From positions 1-40,435 of the forward strand of contig JBBQFC010000028.1 of assembly GCA_038321615.1 (NCBI GenBank): DNA of 40,435 nucleotides, in the 5' to 3' direction. Source of the DNA: JBBQFC01 sp038321615 (lineage in GTDB: Bacteria; Bacteroidota; Bacteroidia; Flavobacteriales_D; Cryomorphaceae). Made by a program: the position numbers and the translations under genes. Shown here one piece after another: positions 18,267-25,258 of this stretch; within the stretch, counting starts at the first letter, position 1; the number at the start of each line of letters is the position of its first letter. The notes beneath the pieces were generated by a model. It did no database searches. It was not told where the DNA came from and worked only from the letters and a program-made list of their open reading frames with translations.

Positions 18267-19085
18267 ATGAAAGATATATTGGTATTCATCGATTTCTCCG
18301 AAACTTCGCGAAAAGCGCTCGATCAGGCTGCTTCTATCGCCCAGCGCAAGCATGCTGCTTTAACGTTATGCCACGTCTATCATGCATCGAGTAAACGCAG
18401 TAAGGATGAAGCGTCGAGTTTGTTAGCATCAATGGCTACAGAAATGAGTGTCAACATAACCAAACCAATTACGAAGCTAGGTGAAGGTGATTTTTTTGTT
18501 GAAGCAGAGCGCATTGTCGCCGAGCTAAAGCCCGACTTAGTGGTAGCAGCAAACCATGGGGTAAAAAGCCTCGACCACCGGATTTTTGGTTCCGCAATTC
18601 ATAAGCTGGTGCAACAGATAGAAGCTCCGACTTTGCTGATCAACGAAGCGGCGGAAGTTTCGGAAGGCGGATTCAAGAACATAATGCTCCCCGCCGCCCC
18701 TCATCCAGATTTCCATCTAAAGGTAGAAGCTGCCGCTAGCGTGCTAGCCCCGGAAGGTAAAATCCTGCTTTTTGTCATCATCCAACCTGGCCAACCGCTA
18801 GATCCCGATTCGGCTCGAAATATGGATCGAGCCAAGGAGTGGCTCACCAGTCAAAATGTGAAATGGGAGTATCGGGAAGTCGATGCAGCGAAGCATGCCA
18901 TTGGGTATGCCGATCAAACACTGAGAGTGATGGGGTCAGAGCAAATGGATCTCATCGCCATCATGGCTCGGATTTCCGACAAGCATCGCCATTTCGGAAA
19001 AATCGACAAAGAACGGGTACTTCTCAATGAGGAAGGATTTCAAGTGCTTTGCGCGAATGGCCCAGCTCCTAAAAAGCAGGAATAA
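18267..19085 (+). CDS. Universal stress protein (tandem UspA domains)
   Basis: A 272-residue cytoplasmic protein. ATG at 18267 opens the canonical first strand (MKDILVFIDFSETSRKAL); a GTG two codons earlier is less likely. Two UspA folds follow in tandem, about residues 1-135 and 140-270. In the first the nucleotide-loop region reads ANHGVKSLDHRIFGSAIHKL, keeping the G-S that contacts phosphates in ATP-binding members but lacking the full G-x2-G motif. The second half (GGFKNIMLPAAPHPDFHLK and the closing GFQVLCANG) is degenerate at that loop. Family members help survival under starvation or redox stress through unknown partners. A palindrome at 18182 may be its operator. It converges with the UbiA gene, whose stop is 6 bases away. 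Confidence 0.9.
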   Translation: MKDILVFIDFSETSRKALDQAASIAQRKHAALTLCHVYHASSKRSKDEASSLLASMATEMSVNITKPITKLGEGDFFVEAERIVAELKPDLVVAANHGVKSLDHRIFGSAIHKLVQQIEAPTLLINEAAEVSEGGFKNIMLPAAPHPDFHLKVEAAASVLAPEGKILLFVIIQPGQPLDPDSARNMDRAKEWLTSQNVKWEYREVDAAKHAIGYADQTLRVMGSEQMDLIAIMARISDKHRHFGKIDKERVLLNEEGFQVLCANGPAPKKQE

Positions 19086-19091
19086 CAGCAA

Positions 19092-19979
19092 CTAAATCGG
19101 AACGGCTGCAGCTGCAAATAGTAAGTAAGCTACCGCAAATAACACCCAGAAGTGACGATAAAATCGGGTCATCGATGTTCTTGAAAGTGGCTGAACCTTT
19201 CGGCTAACGGAAATAAAAACAAGCCCTGTGAGCGCACTTCCGGTGGCCAACAGGCTAGCGTTGAAGGTGTAGAATTTCATAAAGTTGGGCGCTACCGCGC
19301 ACACCAAATATCCCGCGCACACCGTTATAAAACCAATTTGAAAGGTCTTGGCAACGCCGACTTTCAATGCGAGACTAGCAATTTCGGCTTTGGCATCGCC
19401 GCCTACGTCAGGAATATCCTTAAACCAGGCTATGCCCAGGCTAAAACAAACTACAAAAAAGGTCAGCAGCCAAATCTCCGGGGGAATTTCATCGCCCCAA
19501 TTGCTTTGGCTGAATACGTAATAGAAACCTATATTGACCAAAACACCTCGAACCACAGTGATGGCAGCCGCCGCCAGCGGATGGCTCCGCTTGAGGTACG
19601 TATTTTTCCAAGAATATAGGAAACCAATAAGGGCAATAATCGCTATTAAGCTGAGAAGCAAAATCGAAACTTTTGCGGCTGCCGCCAATGCTATGGCCAG
19701 AGAAATAAGAATAATGGCCTTCGCATTTTTTGTTGAAAGCTCTCCAGAAGCCAAGGGTAAATCAGGTTTATTGATTCGGTCGAGCTCCACATCCACAAGC
19801 TGGTTATAACCTGTGATAAAAATATTACACCCTATGGCTGAAAGCAGTGAAAACCAAAAGAATTCCGGCCAGGTGGCAATTTGATGGGTAGCGATGGCAA
19901 ACAATGCCGAAACGCTCACTACAGTGCCGAGTATGGTGTGCGGGCGAGTGAACTTCCAAAAGGCGAGTGGAGATATCAA
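19092..19979 (-). CDS. UbiA-family prenyltransferase, homogentisate-prenyltransferase type
   Basis: A 295-residue membrane prenyltransferase with about nine helices. The first Asp-rich motif is N59-Q-x2-D63-x3-D67-x2-N70 followed by KPDLPLASGELS, the wording typical of homogentisate phytyl/solanesyl transferases rather than UbiA or MenA proper. The second is WFKDIPDVGGD (D188, D191, D195). Such enzymes join a prenyl diphosphate to an aromatic acceptor. The start is TTG at 19979, forced by the conserved FWKFTRPHTILGT close to the N-terminus; it overlaps the TGA of the upstream methyltransferase (TTGA), so translation is coupled. With that methyltransferase and the phytol-kinase fusion at 23729 it suggests a prenyl-quinol-like product. 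Other UbiA roles (chlorophyll-like or lipid prenylation) remain open. Confidence 0.85.
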   Translation of the reverse strand: MISPLAFWKFTRPHTILGTVVSVSALFAIATHQIATWPEFFWFSLLSAIGCNIFITGYNQLVDVELDRINKPDLPLASGELSTKNAKAIILISLAIALAAAAKVSILLLSLIAIIALIGFLYSWKNTYLKRSHPLAAAAITVVRGVLVNIGFYYVFSQSNWGDEIPPEIWLLTFFVVCFSLGIAWFKDIPDVGGDAKAEIASLALKVGVAKTFQIGFITVCAGYLVCAVAPNFMKFYTFNASLLATGSALTGLVFISVSRKVQPLSRTSMTRFYRHFWVLFAVAYLLFAAAAVPI

Positions 19980-20746
19980 GAACGAAGTATAAATAGGGTG
20001 GCAAATTTACCCCGATAAACTTCAAATCGGGCTTCGATTCCCTTTTTTTCCAATTCGGAAGCTATTTTCAGCAGTTGCCCTTGGCTGTAAGCGTTGATTA
20101 CCGATGCAATCCCATCCCACATGGTGGCTATAATTCCTATCGGAATGAGGTAGGTGAATACGAAGTGATACCAACGAAATGGCCGAATGAATGGAATGAA
20201 TAATAAAGCACCCAGGGTGGTGGCAATCATTACTTTGAGTAATACGGCAAAGTTTGGCTGCAAAGGTTCTATAAATAGCGCATCTCCATTTTGCGCTTTT
20301 ATTTTGGTAATCACTTGTTCGATCTGACGTTCGTTAAAATGGTGAAGTCCGTTGAACATGGTATAGGTCTCCGCCTTCGGTAGCCGATCGTGGAGAATAT
20401 CTACAGAAATTTTCGAATATTCGACCGAATTTAATTGGACATAATCCTGAAAGTTGGTGTTTGGAAATTTGTCGGTCAATATGAGCTTCGCACCGGCTTT
20501 TCTGGCTCCCGCTGTTGCATAAATGGCCGCAGCTCCATTGCCCGAGCATAAATCGCAAATCGCACATTTGGCTGATGCGTTTCGACCCAAGACGGGTATC
20601 AAGGGTTCATAGAGTTTGATCAATTTGGCGGCAATACCCAAAAAGTCGGTTTGATAGTTTCGCAGGATAGCTGGAAACCAACCTTGGTCTTCGAGTTCTG
20701 GTATGCGCAAGCGGTTAAAAAGTGGAAAAGATGGGGGGCGTATCAC
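19976..20746 (-). CDS. Class I SAM methyltransferase with C-terminal membrane segments
   Basis: A 256-residue protein starting at GTG 20746, the only plausible start, with a purine-rich GGAG shortly upstream. SAM motif I is ICDLCSGNG (Asp65 to Gly71), motif II is around LILTDKFPN, and a post-I segment reads TMFNGLHHFNERQIEQVI, so the fold is Rossmann class I. Around residues 170-210 two hydrophobic segments (LLKVMIATTLGALLFIPFI and HFVFTYLIPIGIIATMW) predict membrane insertion or hairpins, unusual for this fold and suggesting a lipid-like substrate. The gene is coupled to the UbiA gene by a TTGA overlap. I infer that it methylates the head group or the product of the prenylated compound, but nothing in the sequence names the substrate. 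Confidence 0.75.
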   Translation of the reverse strand: MIRPPSFPLFNRLRIPELEDQGWFPAILRNYQTDFLGIAAKLIKLYEPLIPVLGRNASAKCAICDLCSGNGAAAIYATAGARKAGAKLILTDKFPNTNFQDYVQLNSVEYSKISVDILHDRLPKAETYTMFNGLHHFNERQIEQVITKIKAQNGDALFIEPLQPNFAVLLKVMIATTLGALLFIPFIRPFRWYHFVFTYLIPIGIIATMWDGIASVINAYSQGQLLKIASELEKKGIEARFEVYRGKFATLFILRS

Positions 20747-20848
20747 TAACTCCGTAAAGTTAAGCAGACAGGGCGCAATAGATCAGAAAAAATTGAGAAG
20801 CACTGTTTTTTGCGATTCTGATTAGAAGAAATTTCAATGCGGAATTTT

Positions 20849-20893
20849 AAAAAAGAGGTGAGCAGGAAGTCGTAATGACTACGCTGCTCACCT
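20849..20893 (-). terminator. Intrinsic terminator of trpB2
   Basis: AGGTGAGCAG (20856-20865) and CTGCTCACCT (20884-20893) form a perfect 10-bp stem, with a second small inverted repeat in the loop (AGTC/GACT). On the minus strand the stem is followed by C and a run of six T. It begins 15 bases after the trpB2 stop, so it ends that transcript before the methyltransferase gene. Confidence 0.85.
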
Positions 20894-20907
20894 TTGTCAC
20901 CATCCTG

Positions 20908-22245
20908 TTATTTCGCAATCGAAGTTGGTTCGTATACGTGATCGACCAATTTACCAGCGAGAAACTGCTCATAAGCCGACAAGTCAAAATGGCCATGGCC
21001 GCAGAGATTAAACAAGATAGTCTTCTCCAGCCCAGCTTCATCTGCTTTTTTGGCCTCCTCTGCTACTTGGGCAATGGCATAGGTAGCTTCTGGTGCGGGA
21101 ATAATTCCTTCCGTGCGGGCAAAAAGTAAACCTGCTGCGAAGCATTCATTTTGCTGTTTGGCTTTTGCCGATATCAACCCATCTTTGAGCAATTGACTTA
21201 CCAGGACTCCCGCGCCGTGGTAGCGCAAGCCGCCCGCATGTATATCGGCAGGCACAAAATCGTGGCCCAGCGTATACATTGGTAAAAGGGGCGTCATTCC
21301 AATGGTATCGCCAAAGTCATATTTGAACTCGCCCTTTGTAAGTTTCGGGCAGGATGTAGGCTCCACCGCTATACAGTCAATTTGGCTTCCTTCCTGAAAA
21401 TTCTTTCGTAAAAAAGGAAAGGCTATTCCAGCAAAATTACTGCCTCCTCCAAATGGAGCTATGACCATATCGGGCATCGTACCAGCCATTTCCATTTGTT
21501 TTTCTGCTTCAAGTCCTATAATGGTTTGGTGAAGCAACACATGGTTGAGCACACTGCCAAGGGCGTATTTAGTTTCCGGATCATTTAGAGCGAGTTCCAC
21601 GGCTTCTGATATCGCTATACCCAGACTGCCAGAACTTTGGGGATCCCGGCGTAATATTTCCGAGCCGGCAGCCGTGCGGTTACTCGGTGAAGCGTACACA
21701 TTAGCCCCATAAGTGTTCATCATTATCTTGCGATAAGGTTTCTGGTCGTAGCTCAATTTTACCATATATACTTCGAGGTCGATCCCAAAATGCTGGCAAG
21801 CATAACTCAAAGCGCAGCCCCATTGACCAGCCCCCGTCTCTGTGGTAATACGTTTTACCCCCTGTAGCATATTGTAATAGGCTTGAGGTATAGCCGTATT
21901 GGGCTTGTGCGATCCCGAGGAGCTCCCACCTTCGTATTTGTAGAAAATTTTAGATCTCGTTTTAAGCGCTTTTTCTAGACCAAATGCACGGTACAAGGGG
22001 CTGGGCCGATAGCGTTTATACATTTCCAGAACAGGCTCCGGTATATCGATATACCGCTCGGAGCTCACCTCTTGTTTTATAAGCTCCATTGCGAAAAGAG
22101 GGGCTAGATCATCTGGGCCCAAGGGTTGTTTTGTCGCCGGGTGTATAGGCGGGAGGGGTTTGTTGGGCATATCGGCCACTATATTATACCAGCTTTTAGG
22201 AAGTTCAGATTCGTCGAGAATGTACTTGTGTTTTGAAGTAATCAT
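20908..22245 (-). CDS. trpB: TrpB2-type tryptophan synthase beta chain
   Basis: A 445-residue PLP enzyme, longer than the standard TrpB (about 400) because of the N-terminal extension that marks the TrpB2 family. The PLP lysine is K114 in SGSHKPNTAIPQAY; the phosphate loop is PFGGGSNFAG; TETGAGQWGCALSYA carries the catalytic Glu of the indole site. The reaction joins indole and serine to tryptophan; the N-terminal extension means coupling to TrpA differs, and TrpB2 may act on free indole. It stands alone, flanked by a terminator on its 3' side and preceded by a trp leader peptide with tandem Trp codons and an attenuator, which strongly supports regulation by tryptophan. I know of no neighbour from the trp operon in this window. 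Confidence 0.95.
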   Translation of the reverse strand: MITSKHKYILDESELPKSWYNIVADMPNKPLPPIHPATKQPLGPDDLAPLFAMELIKQEVSSERYIDIPEPVLEMYKRYRPSPLYRAFGLEKALKTRSKIFYKYEGGSSSGSHKPNTAIPQAYYNMLQGVKRITTETGAGQWGCALSYACQHFGIDLEVYMVKLSYDQKPYRKIMMNTYGANVYASPSNRTAAGSEILRRDPQSSGSLGIAISEAVELALNDPETKYALGSVLNHVLLHQTIIGLEAEKQMEMAGTMPDMVIAPFGGGSNFAGIAFPFLRKNFQEGSQIDCIAVEPTSCPKLTKGEFKYDFGDTIGMTPLLPMYTLGHDFVPADIHAGGLRYHGAGVLVSQLLKDGLISAKAKQQNECFAAGLLFARTEGIIPAPEATYAIAQVAEEAKKADEAGLEKTILFNLCGHGHFDLSAYEQFLAGKLVDHVYEPTSIAK

Positions 22246-22271
22246 GTTTGAAATTTGAAAAAATTTAGAAT

Positions 22272-22300
22272 AAAAAAAGCCCGCTACTTGTGCAGCGGGC
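22272..22300 (-). terminator. Attenuator terminator in the trpB2 leader
   Basis: On the minus strand GCCCGCT (22300-22294), an 8-base loop and AGCGGGC (22285-22279) form a perfect 7-bp GC-rich stem followed by seven T (22278-22272). It lies 26 bases upstream of the trpB2 ATG. No gene reads leftward into it, since the next gene upstream runs on the plus strand, so it acts inside the trpB2 transcript as an attenuator. Its 5' arm and loop (CGCTGCAC, 22297-22290) can pair with the leader segment GTGCAGCG instead. Confidence 0.9.
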
Positions 22301-22330
22301 CTATCGAAATGCTTGTATCTTTTATAAACA

Positions 22331-22414
22331 CTAAGGTATCATAGACGCGGACGGCGCTGCACTCCAAACATGGGTGCGCCACCAAAAATTTTGCGTTTGA
22401 GACGTGTTTATCAC
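22331..22414 (-). CDS. trp leader peptide
   Basis: A 27-codon frame ending in TAG: MINTSQTQNFWWRTHVW then SAAPSASMIP. Codons 11 and 12 are tandem TGG and codon 17 is another TGG, the signature of a tryptophan leader; three Trp in 27 residues is far above chance. The segment TGG-TGG lies just before GGCGCACC (segment 1), and AGT-GCA-GCG (codons 18-20) contains segment 2. Only GTG at 22414 offers a start after the in-frame stop two codons upstream; it lies about where transcription should begin, so the start is the weak point. A non-canonical start inside the frame is the alternative. Confidence 0.85.
   Translation of the reverse strand: MINTSQTQNFWWRTHVWSAAPSASMIP
22353..22380 (-). promoter_or_regulatory. 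Pause and antiterminator segments of the trp attenuator
   Basis: Segment 1 (GGCGCACCC, 22380-22372) pairs with segment 2 (GTGCAGCGCC, 22362-22353) through GGCGC/GCGCC. Segment 2 also contains GTGCAGCG (22362-22355), a perfect 8-base complement of CGCTGCAC (22297-22290) in the terminator. A ribosome stalled at the Trp pair would cover segment 1 and free segment 2 to form the antiterminator; one that reads on lets segments 1 and 2 pair and the terminator form. Confidence 0.8.
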
Positions 22415-22418
22415 GGGT

Positions 22419-22448
22419 CAAAGGTAATTCTTCCAAACCAAAAAGCAA
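22419..22448 (-). promoter_or_regulatory. Promoter of the trpB2 transcript
   Basis: TACCTTTG (22426-22419) matches the Bacteroidota -7 consensus TAnnTTTG at every fixed base, and TTG (22448-22446) lies 19 bases upstream as the -33 element. Transcription would begin near 22414-22412, exactly where the leader-peptide GTG lies, so the leader mRNA may lack a 5' untranslated region. Confidence 0.75.
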
Positions 22449-22616
22449 GTATGGTAAGGGCACTGGTTGTAATGATTCACCACCATTTCGCATTTTCGGC
22501 TAACCTGGGTGTTTTGCGAAGTCACATTCTTCATCCGATGCCCGAATGGCCGGGAAGTAACCGCCCTTCATTCCCTCTCCTTATATTCGCCGTTCAAATA
22601 CCCGCTCCTATTGGCG

Positions 22617-23732
22617 ATGCCCAAACGACGAATAATACTTGCTGTAACCAATGACCTATCGTTTGATCAGCGTATGCAGCGAATTTGTAAAACGCTTCAC
22701 GACGAAGGTTTTGCCGTCACACTCGTAGGCCGGTGGCGCTCAGACTCGTTGGTCTTTGAAGCCGAATTCGATCATCATCGGATTGTGTGTAAACACAATT
22801 CTGGTAAGCTCTTCTACATCGAGTACAACATGAAATTGTTTCGCTACCTCATGAGCCAGCAGTTTGATGCACTTTGTGCTGTCGATCTAGATACCATGCT
22901 CGCGGTTTCACTCGCTGCGAGTAGAAAACGTAAGAAATGGACCTACGATGCGCACGAACTCTTTCAAGAAGTGCCCGAGTTGGTAGGCCGGCCCGTGTCA
23001 AAGTGGATATGGTCGCGTTTAGCGGCATGGGGGATTCCGAAAGCAGATGCAGCTTACACCGTCTCTGAATCATTGACGGAGTATTTTCAAAAGCGATACA
23101 AAAGGCCATTTGGCGTGGTGCGCAACCTGCCTTATTACCAAAAACCTAAATCGGCGATTTCCTCCCAGAAAATTCTGCTCTACCAAGGAGCGCTCAACCA
23201 AGGCCGCGGTTTGGAATTGCTAATTGATGCGGCGCCAGATTTAAATTGCTTAATAGCAATAGCGGGCAAAGGAGACTTGTACGATGCGCTGCGTGCTCAG
23301 GCTGCCCAATCTAAAGCGACTGCTAAAATCTCCTTTTTGGGAAGTCTGAAACCTGCTGAATTGGCCGAATGGACCAACAGGGCCTTTTTAGGGTATAACG
23401 TATTAGAAAATAGAGGGTTGAGTTATTATTTCTCCTTGGCAAATAAGTTTTTTGATTATACCATGGCTGGGGTGCCTTGCCTGGTATCGCCGTTTCCAGA
23501 ATATGAAAAGCTCCAAACGCAATACGGTATCGGCATTTCGGTGGGCTATGATCGCAGCGCATTGATTGAAATTGTCAATACGTTGATCTCGGAACCTGAA
23601 CTCTACATTCAACTCAGAGCAGGAGCCATAAATGCGGCAAAAAAGTTGAATTGGAATGAAGAGAGCCATAAATTGATAGCCATCTATACGGAGCTCTTCG
23701 CGAATTCACGAAAGTTTGAAGGCTCGCTATGA
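22617..23732 (+). CDS. GT-B glycosyltransferase (GT4-like)
   Basis: A 371-residue enzyme. ATG at 22617 is preferred because MPKRRIILAVTNDLSFDQRM is the typical first strand and loop; the longer frame back to 22509 looks non-coding. The fold has an N-terminal acceptor domain (YDAHELFQEVPELVGRP, AAYTVSESLTEYFQKRY) and a C-terminal nucleotide-sugar domain (ILLYQGALNQGRGLELLIDA, AGKGDLYDALRAQA, then the acidic region FFDYTMAGVPCLVSPFPEYE). It is predicted to be cytoplasmic and peripheral on the membrane. Its stop overlaps the ATG of the phytol-kinase-like fusion (ATGA), so the two are translationally coupled; the shared operon suggests a glycosylated lipid or prenyl product, but the sugar and acceptor are unknown. 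Confidence 0.85.
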   Translation: MPKRRIILAVTNDLSFDQRMQRICKTLHDEGFAVTLVGRWRSDSLVFEAEFDHHRIVCKHNSGKLFYIEYNMKLFRYLMSQQFDALCAVDLDTMLAVSLAASRKRKKWTYDAHELFQEVPELVGRPVSKWIWSRLAAWGIPKADAAYTVSESLTEYFQKRYKRPFGVVRNLPYYQKPKSAISSQKILLYQGALNQGRGLELLIDAAPDLNCLIAIAGKGDLYDALRAQAAQSKATAKISFLGSLKPAELAEWTNRAFLGYNVLENRGLSYYFSLANKFFDYTMAGVPCLVSPFPEYEKLQTQYGIGISVGYDRSALIEIVNTLISEPELYIQLRAGAINAAKKLNWNEESHKLIAIYTELFANSRKFEGSL

Positions 23733-25147
23733 TCGAACTCATTGCTTACCTGGTGATTATTATTCTGGTAGCAGGCTTGGCAATCCGCGGTAAGCGCAAT
23801 CATCCTGTAAGCGCATCTTTTGGTCGAAAGATACTGCACATTGTCGCCATCGGTCTTTCGGCTATTGCTCCGCTCCGTTTTCCAGATATTGAAGTGATTC
23901 AAATCATTGTTTCGATAGCTTTTCCTATTGTTTTGATTCTGGTGTGGCGCGGTTTTTTACCCGATCCTAAAACCGGTGTCCGAAGTTGGGGGATCGTTTA
24001 TTTCGTGGGCATATATCTCGCGCTGCTCTTTGTTTTTGAAGATAGGACAGCCATAATTTTCTATGCCATGATGGTATTGGCTCTGGCCGATGGCTTTGCC
24101 ACCATCGTCGGCGAGCGGTTTCGACCTGCTATGCCTTTGGCTCCCGATATTCAAAAGACATTGGCTGGGTCTATCACTTTCTTCATTTTGGCATTTTTGA
24201 GCCTTTACTGGGTTCCGAAATTTTTCCTGCCCCAAGAATTACTCGTTTTCGAAATAGGTTTGGCAGTTCTGATTGCAATCTTTTTAACTGCTTTGGAGGC
24301 CATTTCACTTCGCGGTACGGATAATATTTGGGTGCCTGTGGCAGTAGTCTACTTCCTGCTGCTCAATGACCAAGTGCAAATCGTTGATTTTGCTTTTTCC
24401 TGGCTCGCGATTTTGGCAGCTTTTGCATTTATATTTCGAATGAAGTGGCTATCGGCTTCGGGTGCCGTAGCAGCGCTGCTCATGGCTTGGGTATTGATCG
24501 CCGATCACGACGGCCTGCTTTGGCTTATGCCACCTTTCGTATTCTTGGTTTTGGGAAGTTTGGCATCTCGGCTGCCCAAGTCAATGGCCATCCGCTCGGA
24601 CGCCACCCGCGATTCAGCAAGGGTTTGGGCTAATGGAGCCGTGGGGCTAATATGTTTAGCCATTTTTATCATTTCTCGTACGGAAGCATGGGCCATTGCT
24701 GGTATAGCTGCCTTCGCTGCTGCCTTGAGCGATACTATCTCTTCAGAATTTGGGCAGCGTTATGGTAAACGCACCTTTTACATCATTGGCTTCCGCGAGG
24801 TACCTATCGGTTTGAGCGGTGGAGTGTCGCAAGTGGGTCTGGCAGCAGGCGTTTTGGCTTCCATTATAATGGGTATTTTATCAGTTTACCTGCTCCCTTC
24901 ATCTGCTTGGTTTGCGGCTTTTCTGGTCTGCATTTGCGGTATAGCGGGCAATCTCTGCGACAGCCTTTTCGGGCAATATTTGCAAGCAAAATATCGTTCA
25001 TCGAAAGATTCAGCTCTTACCGATTTTCCTTCTTCAAATATGGAAGAACCCTATTCCGGAAAGGAGTGGATCACCAATAATGCGGTAAACCTGGCCGGAA
25101 CGTTTACGGCGGCCTTGTTAGCTTTGGTTGTCGCAACTGTATTCTAA
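23729..25147 (+). CDS. Fusion of phytol-kinase-like (VTE5) and DUF92 (VTE6-like) domains
   Basis: A 472-residue integral membrane protein with roughly a dozen helices. The N-terminal half (about 1-215) matches the CTP-dependent polyprenol/phytol kinase family: SFGRKILHIVAIGLSAIAPL, ALADGFATIVGERFRPAM, QKTLAGSITFFI and EAISLRGTDNIWVPVAVVYF. The C-terminal half (about 225-472) matches DUF92 (TMEM19/VTE6): SDATRDSARVWANGAVGLI, AALSDTISSEFGQRYGKRTF, VPIGLSGGVSQVGL, GIAGNLCDSLFGQYLQAKY and WITNNAVNLAGT. In plants VTE5 phosphorylates phytol and VTE6 phosphorylates phytyl phosphate, so one polypeptide could convert an isoprenoid alcohol to its diphosphate. It overlaps the glycosyltransferase gene by 4 bases. 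The real alcohol in this organism is unknown; farnesol, geranylgeraniol or algal phytol are candidates. Confidence 0.82.
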   Translation: MIELIAYLVIIILVAGLAIRGKRNHPVSASFGRKILHIVAIGLSAIAPLRFPDIEVIQIIVSIAFPIVLILVWRGFLPDPKTGVRSWGIVYFVGIYLALLFVFEDRTAIIFYAMMVLALADGFATIVGERFRPAMPLAPDIQKTLAGSITFFILAFLSLYWVPKFFLPQELLVFEIGLAVLIAIFLTALEAISLRGTDNIWVPVAVVYFLLLNDQVQIVDFAFSWLAILAAFAFIFRMKWLSASGAVAALLMAWVLIADHDGLLWLMPPFVFLVLGSLASRLPKSMAIRSDATRDSARVWANGAVGLICLAIFIISRTEAWAIAGIAAFAAALSDTISSEFGQRYGKRTFYIIGFREVPIGLSGGVSQVGLAAGVLASIIMGILSVYLLPSSAWFAAFLVCICGIAGNLCDSLFGQYLQAKYRSSKDSALTDFPSSNMEEPYSGKEWITNNAVNLAGTFTAALLALVVATVF

Positions 25148-25227
25148 TCGAATTAAAACGAAGTCCTTACCCACATTGGCCTGTGGAAAAATGCTCTTCA
25201 CTGAAACACTTGCCATGCCGTATTGCG

Positions 25228-25235
25228 TACCTTTA
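25228..25235 (+). promoter_or_regulatory. Possible -7 element before the T9SS array
   Basis: TACCTTTA differs from TAnnTTTG only at the last base and lies 23 bases before the ATG at 25259. The nearest TTG upstream is 15 bases away, shorter than usual. The 111-base gap before 25259 is the only space in which a promoter for the whole array could lie. Confidence 0.3.
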
Positions 25236-25258
25236 GTTTTAAAACCATTAATCCCCTT

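Noticed and set aside
22339..22371. A 10-residue leader frame MFGVQRRPRL starting at ATG 22371
   Set aside because: It has no Trp codons and no ribosome site; the overlapping frame with Trp codons 11, 12 and 17 explains the attenuator far better.
22284..22493. A 69-codon minus-strand frame in the trpB2 leader region
   Set aside because: It runs through the promoter and the terminator hairpin and has no family pattern; it is a shadow of the leader.
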